A stretch of 64,000 nt of DNA from Avena insularis (taxonomy: Eukaryota; Streptophyta; Magnoliopsida; Poales; Poaceae): assembly GCA_023614405.1 (NCBI GenBank), contig CM042688.1:66884253-66948252 (forward strand). Direction: 5' to 3'. Below, piece by piece: positions 34,183-47,142 of this stretch. Every line of letters starts with the position of its first letter. The stretch's first letter is position 1. The notes under the pieces were generated by a model. It ran no database searches, was not told the DNA's origin, and saw nothing but the letters and a program-made list of their open reading frames with translations. The position numbers and the translations under genes are program-made.

Positions 34183-37100
34183 GCCATTCCCTCGAAATCG
34201 AGCTAATCCCCCACCCCCTTTCTCCTCTATCCCTGCATGTCACCGTGTTGTGCTCCCCTCCTCATCCTCTATCTAATCGTGCTTATATCTCGTTCCAGGA
34301 CCACCTCTACCGTCGCCACGGTCCAGCTCCGGCGAGCTCGCCTCGGCCTCCATCACGTGAGCTCCTTCCGGGTGCCGAAACTGCTGCTTCCACCCCTCGT
34401 TCGGCCTCCTGCATCGCGTCGCGCCCGCTCGACACCTCCCCTGCATCACGCATGCATCCCGGGGCCTGCTCCGACAAGCACCGAAGCGAGCTCCGCCGGG
34501 CGCACTTGGACGAGAGGATCCCGGTGTCGAACCAGCCACCGCCGCCCATCAATCTGACCGCCGGTGAGTCCCGCGTTGCCTCCGACCATCCTCGCCTCCT
34601 CTCGGCGCCCCAGGTGAGATCCCCGCCGCCGCCCGAGCCTCCCTAGGGTTTCCACCGCCGTGCTGCGTTCAGAGATGGACGATGACGGCGAGCCGTCAGA
34701 TCCTCTTTGATCCAACGGCCTAGGCTTGCCGATACCTGTTCGGCCGCCAGCTCTCACTAACCAGCGAGCCCTGCTGTCAGCACCTTTGAAACACTCCTCC
34801 CGCGCAGTGCCTTGCCCGGGTGGGCCGCATTTCCCCTGGACGGCCCAACTATCCCCAGATCCAAGCCCAGTAGCCCTTGCTCCCTTTCTTTTTATTAATT
34901 CCTTTTTACAGATCTACTTATTAGACTGATTGGTTTAATTCAAAATAAAAATGGAAAATGCTTCCAAATACCCAAATCTAATTTTTACCAAGTACCCTAG
35001 TGTTTTGTGCAACATGTAGAACAGAAAGTAACTAAAAATATTGACTAGGGTGCCATTAGTGAATTAAATCCTCAGATGTATATTTCTTTCACTAATAAAT
35101 TCTTTCTGTGAATTGTACAACTCCAATTGGAGTAAAACCAACTGCCTATGAAAGATATTAAAAGCATCTATCCTTGGACATTGGTCTCATGCCAAGGTGA
35201 ACAGTAGGTTAGCTTGAGGAAAAACAACAAAAGCAATTCAGTTATGACTTTAGAAAATTACCTACACTAAACCATGAGTCCAATTGACCCAATTCCAATT
35301 ATCCTGGATGAGATACACCACTATCTATCTAAATCCAGGAGATCATGATTTATTGAGCCTTGGATATTTTTTCTGTGAGTTAAACTATTTTGTGCATAGT
35401 TTATTCACCTCTAAATTCACTATAGTAGCTATACAGCTCCAAAAAGGTTGATTCCAATTTCTACATAAAGGTATCCTCAATACCTACCATATGTATTTGG
35501 AATCAACTCAAAATCTGTTGTAGAATAAATCTGATGAAAAAGACAAATTGCCTACAGAACTGCCTTTGGGAATTTCCTGAGGGCATTCTGGTAATTATCT
35601 TGACTTGATTCCAACTCTCAGTGAAAAAGTACATCAAGCCCTACCTAACCATCCAAGTAAATAATTTTTGGAGCTCTAGAACTCCTCTGGTGAATTATTT
35701 CCTAAAACTACAGTCCTTTTTCACTATAAAACTCACTATAAATCTTTTGTAATTGATAAAATAGTGAAACCACTTTTGTTGGTTTAATTTTATCAATACA
35801 TGTCTGTTGGTATCATGTTTTTACTATGTTACCCTACAGAATATGGTCTTGTTCAAAAATCCATCTCCTAGGTAGTTTCTAGACTATAAATCCTAAGGGG
35901 TATTCATTCCCTTCTCCAAGGCCATCTCAATCTCCTAATTCCAATCCTCTCAAAACCATCTGAATCTTAATCTGGTATTATCCATTTGTTTGCTGTATTG
36001 TATTGGTGCTTGCATGCCTTGTGTTGATTGTGCCCTTGTTTGTTTGCATGTGATGTCTGGACGACGATAGTTGCGATGAAATCGGAGAGCAGGAGAAGTG
36101 GTAATTATTATTGGTATTATTGGGTATTCTAAGAAGAAGTCCAGGGACAATTATGCCATACTGCTGATCTCAGGCAAGCCACCTTCTTGCTCATAAGTCT
36201 TGTCCTACTATTTTACTTATGCATGTTTTATCAACTGCTTATTAAAACTGCATTGTTTTGCTATATATTGATGTATATATATATATGGTAGTGGTTTGGC
36301 TCCTCCGAACCATTATACCTTTGTACTATTAAGTACATCCCCCTTGGTGACACCTACCTGTCCCTAGTAGAATAGATGGTGCATATCCACCATACCCCTT
36401 TGGAGACCCCGATTTAGCCGAAGCAAAAGCTAGGGGATGGGAAGACCCTGGAAAAAGTTTTACCAAATGTTTTATGATAAAAACCTTGGCGAGGTGGGAC
36501 CTCCCAAGAGATGTTGAGAAAGAAAAAGGTTTTGTTTCATAAATACTGGAGGAAAATCGGAGGAAAAAGGTTTACAAAAATGCACCTGGTTCTCTTCAGT
36601 TTTGCTAGAACAATTAACCTTGTGCAACCACATTACTCTGGTATGGGACAGGGCTGGATTTGATGTTTGTCTATTCTGGTATAAGCTGCCTCGCAACAAC
36701 TACAGGGGATCGGGGATCCCTGGAGGGTGGGCCTTCTCCGATAAAGGTGGGACCTGGAGAAGGAACAACGGGTCGGCAGGCCTCCACGCGTTACTATGGG
36801 CCACTCATTGAAAGCGCACACTCTCGAGGAGTGGAAAAGGCGCTCCGGTTGGTCCTCGCCCGAAGTCCCGGTTTTGAGGGGATTAACACTCATAGGGTAG
36901 GCACTTATATTGGAGTGGGCATCCGGAGAGTCTTGATTGGTTACTCGACCCACGATCGGTGAAGATCAGGGTAGTGTACCCAGATGGTGTGGGTAAAGTG
37001 TACAACCTCTGCAGAGTGTAAATCTATTCGAATAGCGCGTCATGATCATGGACGGTTGGGAAGGTTCAGAGAGCGGTGCTGGTTTTGTTTTCAAAAAGGA

Positions 37101-37758
37101 TTTCTAAAAAGGAATGGCTTTGAAAATGTTTTGACCATGGGATGGTCGGAAAGGATCCCTACTATGACCATGGGATGGTCAGAAAGGGATGGAAGGAGTT
37201 TGGTCGTGGGACGACCGGGAGAAAGGAACAAATGGGTGACCCAGTCCTAATGTTTTCGAAAACTTTTCAAAACGGTTTCCAAAATGGTTTACAAAAGTTT
37301 TCAACAAAGATATGTAGAGGCTATATCTACAAGAGAAACTATTTAAGAAAAGAACCCCTCTTGGAGCCCTCCTACTACCACAGCCATAATGCATATCCTC
37401 TTGCTATTATTGTTATCTTAAGGTGGTTTGCGAGTACATTCGAAGTACTCACCGGCATTGTCCCTGGCTGTTAACTTGGTCGGATTATAAGAAGAAGAGG
37501 ATGTTGGCGACTATGCGAGCTAGGACGTCCTCCCAGTCAGTTGCCTGTAGGTTAAGGCATGGCTCGGGCTCTACGCTTGATGAAGCCCGCTGCTGAGTAT
37601 TGATGTAGCCATAACGACATTTATGTAAGTATTGTAATTCGGTATATTCTCGGATGTTGTAATGATACTTGTCGGTTATGTGCCACGACTAACTAATCAT
37701 GGGATCGTGGTTGTATGCATAACAGGGATTCTCGGAGGATTAAATCCGGGGGGGCACA
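34183..37758 (+). repeat. 3' LTR of element X, third segment
   Basis: It starts with the right-hand GCCAT duplication of element 2 and continues the GC-rich LTR part, then AT-rich non-coding sequence. It contains the three-palindrome module at 37007-37053, about 0.7 kb before the LTR end as in elements Y and Z. The end is inferred at GGATTAAATCCGGGGGGGCA(CA), about 37756-37758, because pol-coding sequence of element Y follows immediately. The total X LTR would be about 6.1 kb, unusually long. A further undetected insertion inside it is possible. ORFs such as 34047-34646 are GC-rich shadows. Confidence 0.6.
37007..37053 (+). repeat. Three-palindrome LTR module, element X
   Basis: CTCTGCAGAG (37007-37016), CTATTCGAATAG (37024-37035) and GTCATGATCATGGAC (37039-37053; one base shorter than in Y). 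It lies about 0.7 kb before the LTR end. Confidence 0.8.
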
Positions 37759-38075
37759 TGTTCCATATCTCGTTACTTCACAAATGTTTAGAAGTGCCAG
37801 AGAAGACCGAAGTTTTCAAGAATATCGATCACCGAGCTGTTGATATCAACAAGGACCTGACATATCGTGAGGTGCCCATCAATATCCTGGAGGAAGCCTA
37901 CATAACCACCAGGACCAGGAGTATCAAGTTTCTCAAGATTCAATGGAGCAACCGTACCGAAGAACAAGCCACTTGGGAGCGAGAAGATTACATTAGGACT
38001 GAGTTCCTAGATCTCTTTAGTTCCTAGTTTTGTTTCATAAATCTCGGGACGACATTTTGTTTAAGGGGGAAGTTT
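37759..38075 (+). pseudogene. Element Y pol C-terminus with chromodomain and polypurine tract
   Basis: The frame from about 37759 reads FHISLLHKCLEVPEK, then DLTYREVPINILEE, then IQWSNRTEEQATWERED, ending TAG at 38025. This is the linker and chromodomain at the end of a Tekay/Del-type integrase (family form FHVSQLKKCL ... EATWE). The rest of pol is missing to the left because LTR X joins here. AAGGGGGAAGTTT at 38063-38075 is the polypurine tract before LTR Y. Confidence 0.85.
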
Positions 38076-41000
38076 TGTAACATCCCAAAACTTAATCCAA
38101 GGTTAATCAAGATCAAATCTACCCAATTTAGGGTTAACAAAACCTTTTTATGATTAAAACAATTAAGCATTCATATGTGTGTGCATATAATTTAGGAGTT
38201 GTTTTGAATTTCCATGTTTGCATGATCCATTGATTGTAAAATGATTCTAATGTGAATTAAACATCATCTAGATCATTCCCAGACAAATCCCAAAGAAAAA
38301 GAAATCAAAAAGAATAAAATAAGGAAATGGTCATTTGTGCCATTTTAACTAACTAGCCTACTTTGGCTATTCCTAGAACTCAAATCTTAACTGAAACAAT
38401 TATGGTTCTTTGCACCCCTTGCTAGTACAAGTAGTGATGTGCCAAGGCCCACTTTGCTTCATCCCAAAAACGTTCAAACACTAATTTTAAATGGCATTTG
38501 AAAATTGAATGTAGTTCATATGTATAGATCACACTTATTCAAAAACCACTCAAATGAATTCCATTTGGTAAATCCTAGCAACCACCGTCTACCAAGCATC
38601 AGATCAAAACATCCACCAAAAATCAGCTCAAAATTCAAAAACCTTTCTCATGCGGTCATTGTGTCAAGTAGGTGGTAGGCAGAGATCATATGCCTAACTA
38701 ATACTGTTGCTAAGTTAAACCCGTGTCCCCCATTGGACCCTCTCTACTCTCCTTTGTCCCTCCTGAGTCCAACCAAGTCCCCAACCAGCTTCCCCCTTAG
38801 CCGTTGCAGCAGTGGCGCGCCGCCCGAATGAGGTCACCGCCGGCCAGAAGCGGGCAGCATGCCAGAGACCGCGTCGCTCCCAAACTAGCATGCCCCTAGC
38901 TCCGCCCAACCCTACCACCGCCCACGGTTCACCCCTCGATCAACCCCAGCCCCTAGACCACCTCAGCACCATGTGGCCCAGATCGCTAGATACCGTTTCA
39001 GGTTTTAAGTCTCGCTAACAAGCGGGGCCAACCTGCCAGTCGCCCTCTGCTCCGTTGAGCGTCACTAGGCCAGCCCGTTAGTTTTCCCACGCTAGCCCAC
39101 AAATTCAAATATAGGTTTTTCTATTTAGATTTAAAACCATTTTTGTCCCTTAGTTTAAAAATCAATTCAGGAAGATTTACTGAACCAAATTGAGTGATTC
39201 CAATTTTGTTGGAAAGCTTCTGAAAAGATCTATCCAAGCCTGTTGGATTTAATTCATTTAGAGTTAGAGATCTCTCCTAGTAAAAATAACAAGACAGAAG
39301 CATTTGCACATTCAAACATTTTTATAAAATCAACCATAATAGCTTTTGAGTTGATTCCAACTCTCAAAAATCACATTAACCATACCTATCTGAATATGGA
39401 ATAATATTAAGGTTTACATGCAGTGAATTTGGACTAGTACCAAAATAATGCTATATAGGCATTTCTAGTCACTTTAAATCATTAAATATTAAACTTAAAC
39501 TTATTAAAATGTGATCCCACCTTTAAATCACATTCCCATATGTTAGAATATGTGGTGATGACATGTGTCCACATGATCCCATATTTTAATTGGAGAATAT
39601 TAAATCTTAGTTAAATTCAATGAGTAGAAATTACTTTTCTCAAATAAAAAGAATGAAGCTAGTTAATTGAACCTTGTGATGCTTGTGATGATAATAGATC
39701 ATCAAATGTGTGCCTTAGTGTGCAAAGTAGACTAGTTAAGTATTGTTTGGTGATTGTGTACTTCGTATGTATTTATAGATGATAGTACCGACCAAGCTTA
39801 CGAGGAGGAGGAGTTCTACCAAGAGGAGGAGGAAGAAAACTTCAACCACTGCACCAACCAAGGCAAGCTAACACTTCCAAGTATTATACTAGCAAGCCAT
39901 CTTTAACAATGCAAGCTATTGGTAGCAAGCTAGAATTAAACAAGATAACTTAAGCAAGATGCAATAGGCATGCTTTGGTTATACCTTTGACTATTACCTA
40001 CCCCAAGTTTTATTTACAAGCTTTACTTTATTTTCTTTGCCAAAGTCCTTTACTTGTTTGAAGGTAGCATAAAGAGTATAAAACTTGACCTATCTAGTTA
40101 GACTTAGATGTAATTCTATGGCATGAGATTGATCTTAGCATCCCACATTAGTGAACACTCTTAACTTAGTAGTTTAGAGCTAAACCAAAACTTGACTCAC
40201 TTTAGATGGGAATACTTGGTGAAAATGATTTATGAAAACCTTGGAATGATGAGTCATTCTATTGAGATGTTTTGACATGTGTTGAGAAACACAAATGGTT
40301 TATGATGATGAAAATGTTGAGGCATGAGCCTTATCCCTTTTACAAAACTGATGGTTGGGTTCAGATGCGATACCATTCCAATTTTATCGTACAACCACAA
40401 TACCTGAATTAGGTAAGGCTTAGCCAGAAGTTATGCATTAGTATTAGTTCCCTCATGGGAGAGGTTTGAGCTGAGGCTACCTCTTGATGTTGTCCAGCTA
40501 TGAAGTGCCCAAGATGACAGATGGTCATGGTTGGGAGGCCATGCTCATAGGAGAGGTGCTTATACTAGGGTGTGTAAAGGAAATGTTATGTTTGATTATC
40601 TGCATACTAAGTATGATGATTCGGGGTTATCCCTGACAGATGTATCGAATCTTGTGGTGAAAGTGTACTACCTCTGCAGAGTGTCAAACTATTCGAATAG
40701 CCGCGTCCATGGTTATGGACAGTTGGAGTGGCCATACTATTCTGTTGTTAGATGTTTTCAAAACCACTTATGAAATGATTTGTGACTTGACTTGACCACA
40801 ATAGAGTTGTGACTATGATGACTAAGTTCCCACTTAGGTGTTTTCAAACTTCTTTTATCTTTCTTTGTTTCAGAACTCAGCTTAGGTTTCAAACTTAACT
40901 TTACAAGTAAACTTAGGGCTAGCTTTTCCTACTATAGCTATACTACTTGTTAGTGGTAGTTTGCGAGTACTTAAGGAGTACTCATGGCTTTTGTCCCTGG

Positions 41001-41318
41001 CTATTCCTATGGGCAGACTATGAAGGAGACTACCAAGATGAAGGACAGTAGGACGGCTATGATAACTAGGACTATCTTCCATTGTCAGCATTGCCTGTGA
41101 CTCTGAAGATGGACCCCACCGCCATGCTATTTATTCCGCTACTTGATTGTACGAAGACTGGATCATGAGATCCTTTATTTTGTTGTAAGACCTTATTATG
41201 GTTTGTAATGGATGATGTATTGTGATATCCAATCTGTTATGTCTCGCAAAAATGGTAATCCTGGGATTGCGAGGTATGGCATAACAGGCATCTGGGATTA
41301 AAAACCCGGGTGTTGACA
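38076..41318 (+). repeat. Element Y, complete 3' LTR
   Basis: A 3,243-base LTR from TGTAACATCCC to GGGTGTTGACA. It contains a GC-rich promoter-like middle (38700-39060) and the three-palindrome module at 40672-40720 with all three palindromes perfect. Immediately to the right, CCCCT begins sequence that matches the inside of LTR Z at 54408, so Y is inserted in Z. No gene is visible in its 3.2 kb. Confidence 0.85.
40672..40720 (+). repeat. Three-palindrome LTR module, element Y
   Basis: CTCTGCAGAG (40672-40681), CTATTCGAATAG (40689-40700) and GTCCATGGTTATGGAC (40705-40720). All three are perfect; the third is a 6-bp stem with a GGTT loop. Confidence 0.85.
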
Positions 41319-42061
41319 CCCCTGCAGGGTTAAATCTTTTCGAAAAGCCGTGTTTATGGTTATGAACGCTGGGTGACCGAATTCTAAGATCATAGAGAAC
41401 TATAACCTAATCGTAAAAACTTGGCAGTTCAACGTGTGCTTAAGGATGCTTCCTCATGGGTACAAGGGATGATCCTAGTTGTGAGATGAGGATTACTTGT
41501 TGGATATCAAAATATGATGATCAATTCTTTGGAGATGTCGTTCTCTTATCCCCTTTTAAAATATTCTGACTAGACGAGCTTCTTCTCCCTGCTGTTTTAT
41601 AAACAAAGATGGCTTTATGCAAAATAACCCCACTAGCCATAAGTCTTGCGGAGTACACCCTGTACTCACCCTTTCTTTGTTGATACTTTCAGAATAAGTG
41701 TTCCCCTGAAGACAAGTTTGGTACTACATCGACACCGACGAGTAGCTTGGGGTTCCCGGCCGACAGCCTGGAATCTATGGGCTGGGACGTCATCGTTATG
41801 CTTCAGGCCTCTTAGGACATTTGTTAAGTTTGCTATACTTAATAGGATAATTTGCCTTCTGTTGTTTCATGTTTTTGGTCAGTGACCTCTGCTTGTAATA
41901 TTTTGGTTCTTCGCTCAGTTATGAGCTTGCTGTAATAATTTTTGTGTCGCAGGGTTACTGTTGTGTTACCAATTTCTCACTGAATATCCTCGAGCTCTAG
42001 GTTAAGCTTATGTCAGGCTAAGGTCTAGGATTTGTTTAACCCTGATCCTGGGGGTGTTACA
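41319..42061 (+). repeat. Element Z, right part of the 5' LTR
   Basis: 743 bases matching 54408-55149 end to end, with about 35 hand-counted differences (near 5 percent). It ends GGGGGTGTTACA and is followed by a Met-tRNA primer site, so it is the 3' portion of Z's 5' LTR. The left portion is separated by the insertion of element Y and lies outside the window. Confidence 0.88.
41320..41367 (+). repeat. Three-palindrome LTR module, element Z (5' LTR)
   Basis: CCCTGCAGGG (41320-41329), CTTTTCGAAAAG (41336-41347) and GTTTATGGTTATGAAC (41352-41367). The insertion point of element Y lies one base to the left of the first palindrome. Confidence 0.85.
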
Positions 42062-42066
42062 GTTTT

Positions 42067-42078
42067 TGGTATCAGAGC
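42067..42078 (+). other. Element Z primer-binding site
   Basis: TGGTATCAGAGC occurs six bases after the LTR end; it is complementary to the 3' end of initiator Met tRNA. Confidence 0.9.
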
Positions 42079-45000
42079 AATACCGACCGTAGGAAAACCT
42101 TGCTATTGGTCGATGTTGAGTCTAGTGTTTGTGAAAACTATCTTCAAAAATGAAAAGTATTTGCTAAAAATCTAGTATGCTTGTTTTGCTCCTTATCTGC
42201 TATCGCTCTAACTCTGGGTCATCTTATCTTGTGTTGTTCTGGAGAAGTTTTGATATCTCTCCTAGTCTTTCAAAACTTAGGTGCCTTTTGGGCATGTCGT
42301 TTCTCAGCCAGTTGACCTAGTGTTGAGTTCTCTAGAGTTGCGTGTGTTGTGAATTCCTTGTTTCCCCTTGCTCTGCTTCAATCGAGAGATTCCTTTCTAT
42401 CATGATTTCTCTATCTTATGGGTCCACAACATCATGTTGATGGTTCCACAGTATTCTGTTCTAGGCCTCGAGGTTTCCTTTCGCCTCGTGTACCTCCCTT
42501 TTGTTTATTTGGGTACTTTAGAAGTTCTTTCTTCTCTTGGAAGCTACCTCGTGATTACTATCTTGCAGTGTACGCCGTGTCACCCAAGTAGTAATTACTT
42601 CTTTCTCTGGTTTTAACCCTTCGACTTGAACCGAAGATTCCGGATTGTGCTGGATTATAGTGTTGTGAATCTTGTACATGAAGCTGATCTTTAACCCAAG
42701 ATCCATTCCATTGTCCCTTTGTTGTTTCTGACCTTTGTCTATCAGTTGGTAGCCAAGTAGTAATTTGCATTGTTATCTCCCGATGCAAGATACTCTTGTG
42801 GTCCGTCATGATAAACCCTTTTGGGATGTCAGGAGAAACAAACTCCAGTACCTTGTCATATCTAGGACCAGGTCAAAGTGTTGTAGTCCGCAGATTAAGA
42901 GGCATGATTAGCTTCTATATGTTCTATCTTAAAGTATCACACTCTTATAAACTAAGAGGTCATGTTGAGTTTCATGACCCCTTAATGAAGTGATGCTCTT
43001 ACACATAATTACCCACCCTTCCTTTGAGCTTTCGCGCTCGTGAATGATGCGTGTGCGTAATAATGTGACCATCTGAGATTCTTAGCAATCATTATTGCTT
43101 TGAAATCCAAGGACATTTGTGTCATTCTTACCGTGATGGTTAGCCTATCACTAAGCGAAGGATGATTGTCCGTTAGTCCGGTACACTCTCGTCGGTCAAA
43201 GAGTTAGTCTTGTGCCGAAGCTCTAAGACTATGTCTTCTTGCTTTACCAAGCAAGTGTCCTCTCGAACTCTGTGACATATCGGTGGTCCGTGATATTCTG
43301 GATGTCTACTAGAAGTATTGCCATGTCGCCACATGACCGTGTTGTCAAGTTCTTGAGCAAGCAAGTTCGCTGAACTACTTCTTCTCCAAGGATCTATACT
43401 AGATACCCTAAACTAGTTGGTTGAGCATAAACAAAAACTTGGAGAGTTGTAAGACAAAAGTTCAATCCGACTTCGTTTCTTCTTAAAGGGATGTCTAGTT
43501 CTGTTGTGCTGAAGAAAGATAGTATTTCCTTCGTGGATATGTTATCCTCCTCGCCTTTGATTTGATTTGGGTTATCGTCAAATCAAACTCAGTTCCAAGG
43601 ACTATCTTGACGATGTTGCTACTCGTGATGTTTCACTTGAGCATGTCCTCATGTCCGTTGGTCTGACCAATAGTTTTTTCTTGTTCATACCACATATGAG
43701 TCCATCTTTCTAGAGTATCTCGATAAGTTTGTTGTTGAGCCCATCGATAACATCCTTATCTTCTCCATGCTAGAACAGATTCATATGGAACATTTGGCAT
43801 TAAAGTTGGAAAACTTTTGAGAACCTTCTTCGTGTCATCTCGAAGAATGTGTTCTGGATGTTAGAAGTAACCTTCTCCGATTCACGTGCATTCGAAGAAA
43901 GATGTCACCATGGATTTGAGTAAAGTTAACTCCGCATCTTAAGGACATAGTTGTATTTTGTTGCAAGTACTCGATGTATGAGCAATTTCCCTTTGACAAG
44001 TTGTTAATACCTTGGTCTAGAACCTAGCTTAGTCTATTGGAGCTTGACACTGAAGTCCACGTCTTGAGAATCTAGTAACTTTACCTTTGTGGTAAATGTT
44101 GCAAGCTTTCTATTCGGACATGCTGAGTCTTAAGTATCTTTACACCTAACCAAATCTGAATCTCAAGCAGATAAATGGTTTGTGTTCTTCAAGGATGTGA
44201 CGTAAGTCTCTTTGTAAGCCTGGCAAGATTGATGTAATGGTTGACACAATTAATCAGAAGACCTATTGTTATATTCTTTTGAATCAGCAATAACAACCAC
44301 TCTTCATGAGGCTCCTTCTATGATTCTATTATAGGAATTGCGCTTATGGTTTCCTTTGTATCCGAAGTCCAACCTTTACTTGATGGTTGCTTTATTCACC
44401 ATCAAGGAGAACATTTAAAGTAGTGTTGCTAAATGTCTCTCGGTCGATCCTCCAGACCTTTTATGTTGGCAAGCATTTGTTATGCCAAGTAACTGAAGTC
44501 TAAGAATGAAGTTTCTTTTTCCTCGTGTCATCAGGAATCTTCTTACATAATCATCTCGGTGGTGTAAAGTGATATCATGATCTTTGGCAAAGATTTTGAT
44601 AGACCTGGATGAATAAAAGGTTTCATTTGATCTCTCTAACATGTTCATAGAGTGACTATGATTTTGGTAATCAGAAGTTTCTGTTGTTACATGTTCCTTG
44701 TGACTCTTACGAGTCCTCGCCACAAAACAACCTTTTTGTCCTAACCATCTGTTGAACAAAGAGTGATCCTTCTGTATCAAAAGTAGATCAACAGCTAGGT
44801 TATCAGTATCTTTGTATCCCTAGAAGCTCTACTCAAGCCGTTTAGTAGAGGTTCACCTCTTGAAGTTTATGGTCATGTTCTCTCCGTTGTAAACTCTCCT
44901 TTTCAGAAGCTTAAACTCTTCTAAAACTCCATGGTCTCAATCCTTATGAAGACCAGTTATCTAACAACTTGAAAACTTCTCCTCTTGTTTCCTCCGCTAC

Positions 45001-45181
45001 CTTGATGTGTTTCATGTCGTCATCTCAAAGTCATTTACGAACACTCCTTTCATGAACTGACCATGAGATACTCCATGTGTTGTTAGTGTGTTTCCCTCTT
45101 ATCCTTAGAAGTGACCTTGTTTCTCTTTCTTCTTCCTACTCGCGAAATCTCGGGTCGAGATTCTCGTAAGGGGGATAGAGT
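42079..45181 (+). pseudogene. Element Z internal region, highly decayed pol
   Basis: Only fragments are recognisable. At about 43640-43800 the DNA still resembles Gypsy RT around the FGLTNAP and [11 protein letters not shown]...DDIL segments (CTCATGTCCGTTGGTCTGAC; GAGTATCTCGATAAGTTTGT), but with indels and stops in every frame. The end (45145-45181) has the CTCGGGTCGAGATTCTCGTA and AAGGGGGATAGAGT polypurine context shared with the other chromodomain elements. With 3.1 kb left, part of gag-pol has been deleted. Confidence 0.75.
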
Positions 45182-45593
45182 TGTAACGCCCTAGTTTTAC
45201 TAAAATAGTATTTATGGTTTGTTTGTGCATTCATGAGCATCATTCCTTAAAAGTGCATCTAAAAGAAATAATGCAAAACCCTAACCCTAGCTATTTTTCC
45301 CTATCTCTCTAAAATGAATTCAAAATGGTTTTGTATTTTGAAAAGATCAAAAGTGTGGAGCCCAAACAGTATAAAAGGGCCCTCCAATGTTTAATTATTA
45401 TTTACAAATCCTCTAGTATTTTCAAACAATTTAAATCAGAAAAGAATTTGAAGATACAAAGAGAAAGCAAAAACTAAAAAGGAAAAGGGTTTTCTAAAAA
45501 AATGAGGTAGAGAGCAGCCAGGCCGGGCAGCCCAGCAAGCTTTCCCTCTTCTCTTCCTTTCCCACGGCCCACCTTGGCCCAGCCATAGCCTAG
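45182..45593 (+). repeat. Element Z, 3' LTR, left part
   Basis: Begins TGTAACGCCCTAGTTTTAC directly after the Z polypurine tract. It is cut at 45593 by insertion of the Sabrina-like array; the bases before the insertion are CCTAG (45589-45593), which would be the target duplication. The matching right copy is not found because the array is truncated on its right side. Confidence 0.82.
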
Positions 45594-47009
45594 TGATACG
45601 TTGCAAACGTATATATAATTTTTGATGTTCCATGCTTGTTTAGTATCTACTTTGCTTTGCTTTGTCAACACTTTGAGGTATTTTTATATGTTTTCTGGGA
45701 CTAACCTATTAACAAGATGCCACAGTGCCAGTTGCCTGTTTTCTTCTATTTTGGTTCCAGAAAAGGCAGAAAATCAATATTCTCGGAATTGGACAGGACA
45801 AAAGCCAATATGCCTATTTTTCCTGGAGCAACACAGACACACGAAGCAGAGACGGAGCAGGGCACCAGGGTGGGCACACCATATGGTGGCGCGGGCTAGC
45901 CCTGGTCATGCCACCAGGTGGTGTGGGCCCCCTGGCCGGCCATCGACCTTGCCCCTTTGCCTATAAGAAGCCCCCGATGCAAAACCCTAAATCATCCAGC
46001 CTCCAGCAATGAAAAGTTCCGCAGCACTGCCGCCACCGAAGAGGAGATTCGGGGACAGAAAGTCTCTGTTCCGGCACCCTGCTGGGATGGGGAAGTGCCC
46101 CCGGTGCCATCTCCATCGATCTCCACCACCATCTCCATCGATGTTGCAGATTCCCATGTTAAGGAGGGAGTAGTTCTCCTTCGAGGCTAAGGGTTCTATC
46201 AGTAGCTATGTGTTCATCTCTCTCTATGTGTGATCTTAATGAGATCATGAGCTTTGTAATCAAGTAGATCTACCTTGTTACTCAAGTGCTTTAATAGATC
46301 TCTGCTCTCCCCATGTGTGTGAAAGTGACAGCGTGCACACCATGGTGGCACTTAGGCTAGAGATTACAAATACTTGTTATGAGTTATATTTGGAGTTGGA
46401 TGTCTTTATGAAATTGTGGTGTTTGTTGGAACCATCTAGTACTCAAGGTGACAGTGTGGGGTTATCTAGATGGGAAAGATGAACTTTGAGGTGTGTTGTT
46501 ACAGCCCTACCATGGATTAGAGTGTCCAACCGGAGAGTAGTTCAAAGTAGTATCATAAAGAGAATATATTTATATGAGAGTGTTCACTAGTGAAAGCATG
46601 ATCCCTAGGCCTTGTTTCTAAGCATTGAAACACCGTTTGCAACTAGATATGTTACATGTTTGCTTGCTTCCATTTTTATTTTAGTTTACCTTCAGTCTTC
46701 TCCACGCCATCAAGCTATTTTCTGGCACTGTTACCACTTATAATTATCTATACCACTTGTATTTCACTATCTCTTCGCCGAACTAGTGCACCTATGCATC
46801 TGACAAGTGTATTGGGTGTGTTGGGGACACAAGAGACTTCTTGTATCTTGATTGCAGGGTTGCTTGAGAGGGGATACCTTTGACCACTTCCTCCCTGAGT
46901 TCGATAAACCTTGGGTGATCCACTTAAGGGAAAACTTGCTGCTGTTCTACAAACCTCCGCACTTGGAGGCCCAACAACTGTCTACAAGAATAGAAGTGCA
47001 TAGACATCA
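45594..47009 (+). repeat. Sabrina-like LTR, copy 1
   Basis: 1,416 bases from TGATACGTTGCAAACG to TAGACATCA. A 17-base palindrome ATACGTTGCAAACGTAT lies at the very start (45596-45612). A GC-rich segment near 45840-46140 precedes a CTATAAGAAG TATA-like box (45961-45970). Confidence 0.88.
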
Positions 47010-47019
47010 AGCTATTTTC

Positions 47020-47037
47020 TGGCGCCGTTGCCAGGGA
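47020..47037 (+). other. Sabrina-like primer-binding site, copy 1
   Basis: TGGCGCCGTTGCCAGGGA. This is the TGGCGCCGTTGCCGGGGA type (complementary to plant Asp tRNA) with one base changed, ten bases after the LTR. Confidence 0.85.
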
Positions 47038-47142
47038 GGGAAGGTAAAAGGTACTCACATCCTCCGGTGTGAGTGCTCGAAGTTATTTCCTTTAGATTCT
47101 GCAATTTTGTCTTTTTGTTTCTTGTTTCACTAGTAAGGCTTA

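Noticed and set aside
36270..36300. AT dinucleotide run as a possible origin or matrix attachment site
   Set aside because: Only a short simple repeat within LTR X; no supporting features.
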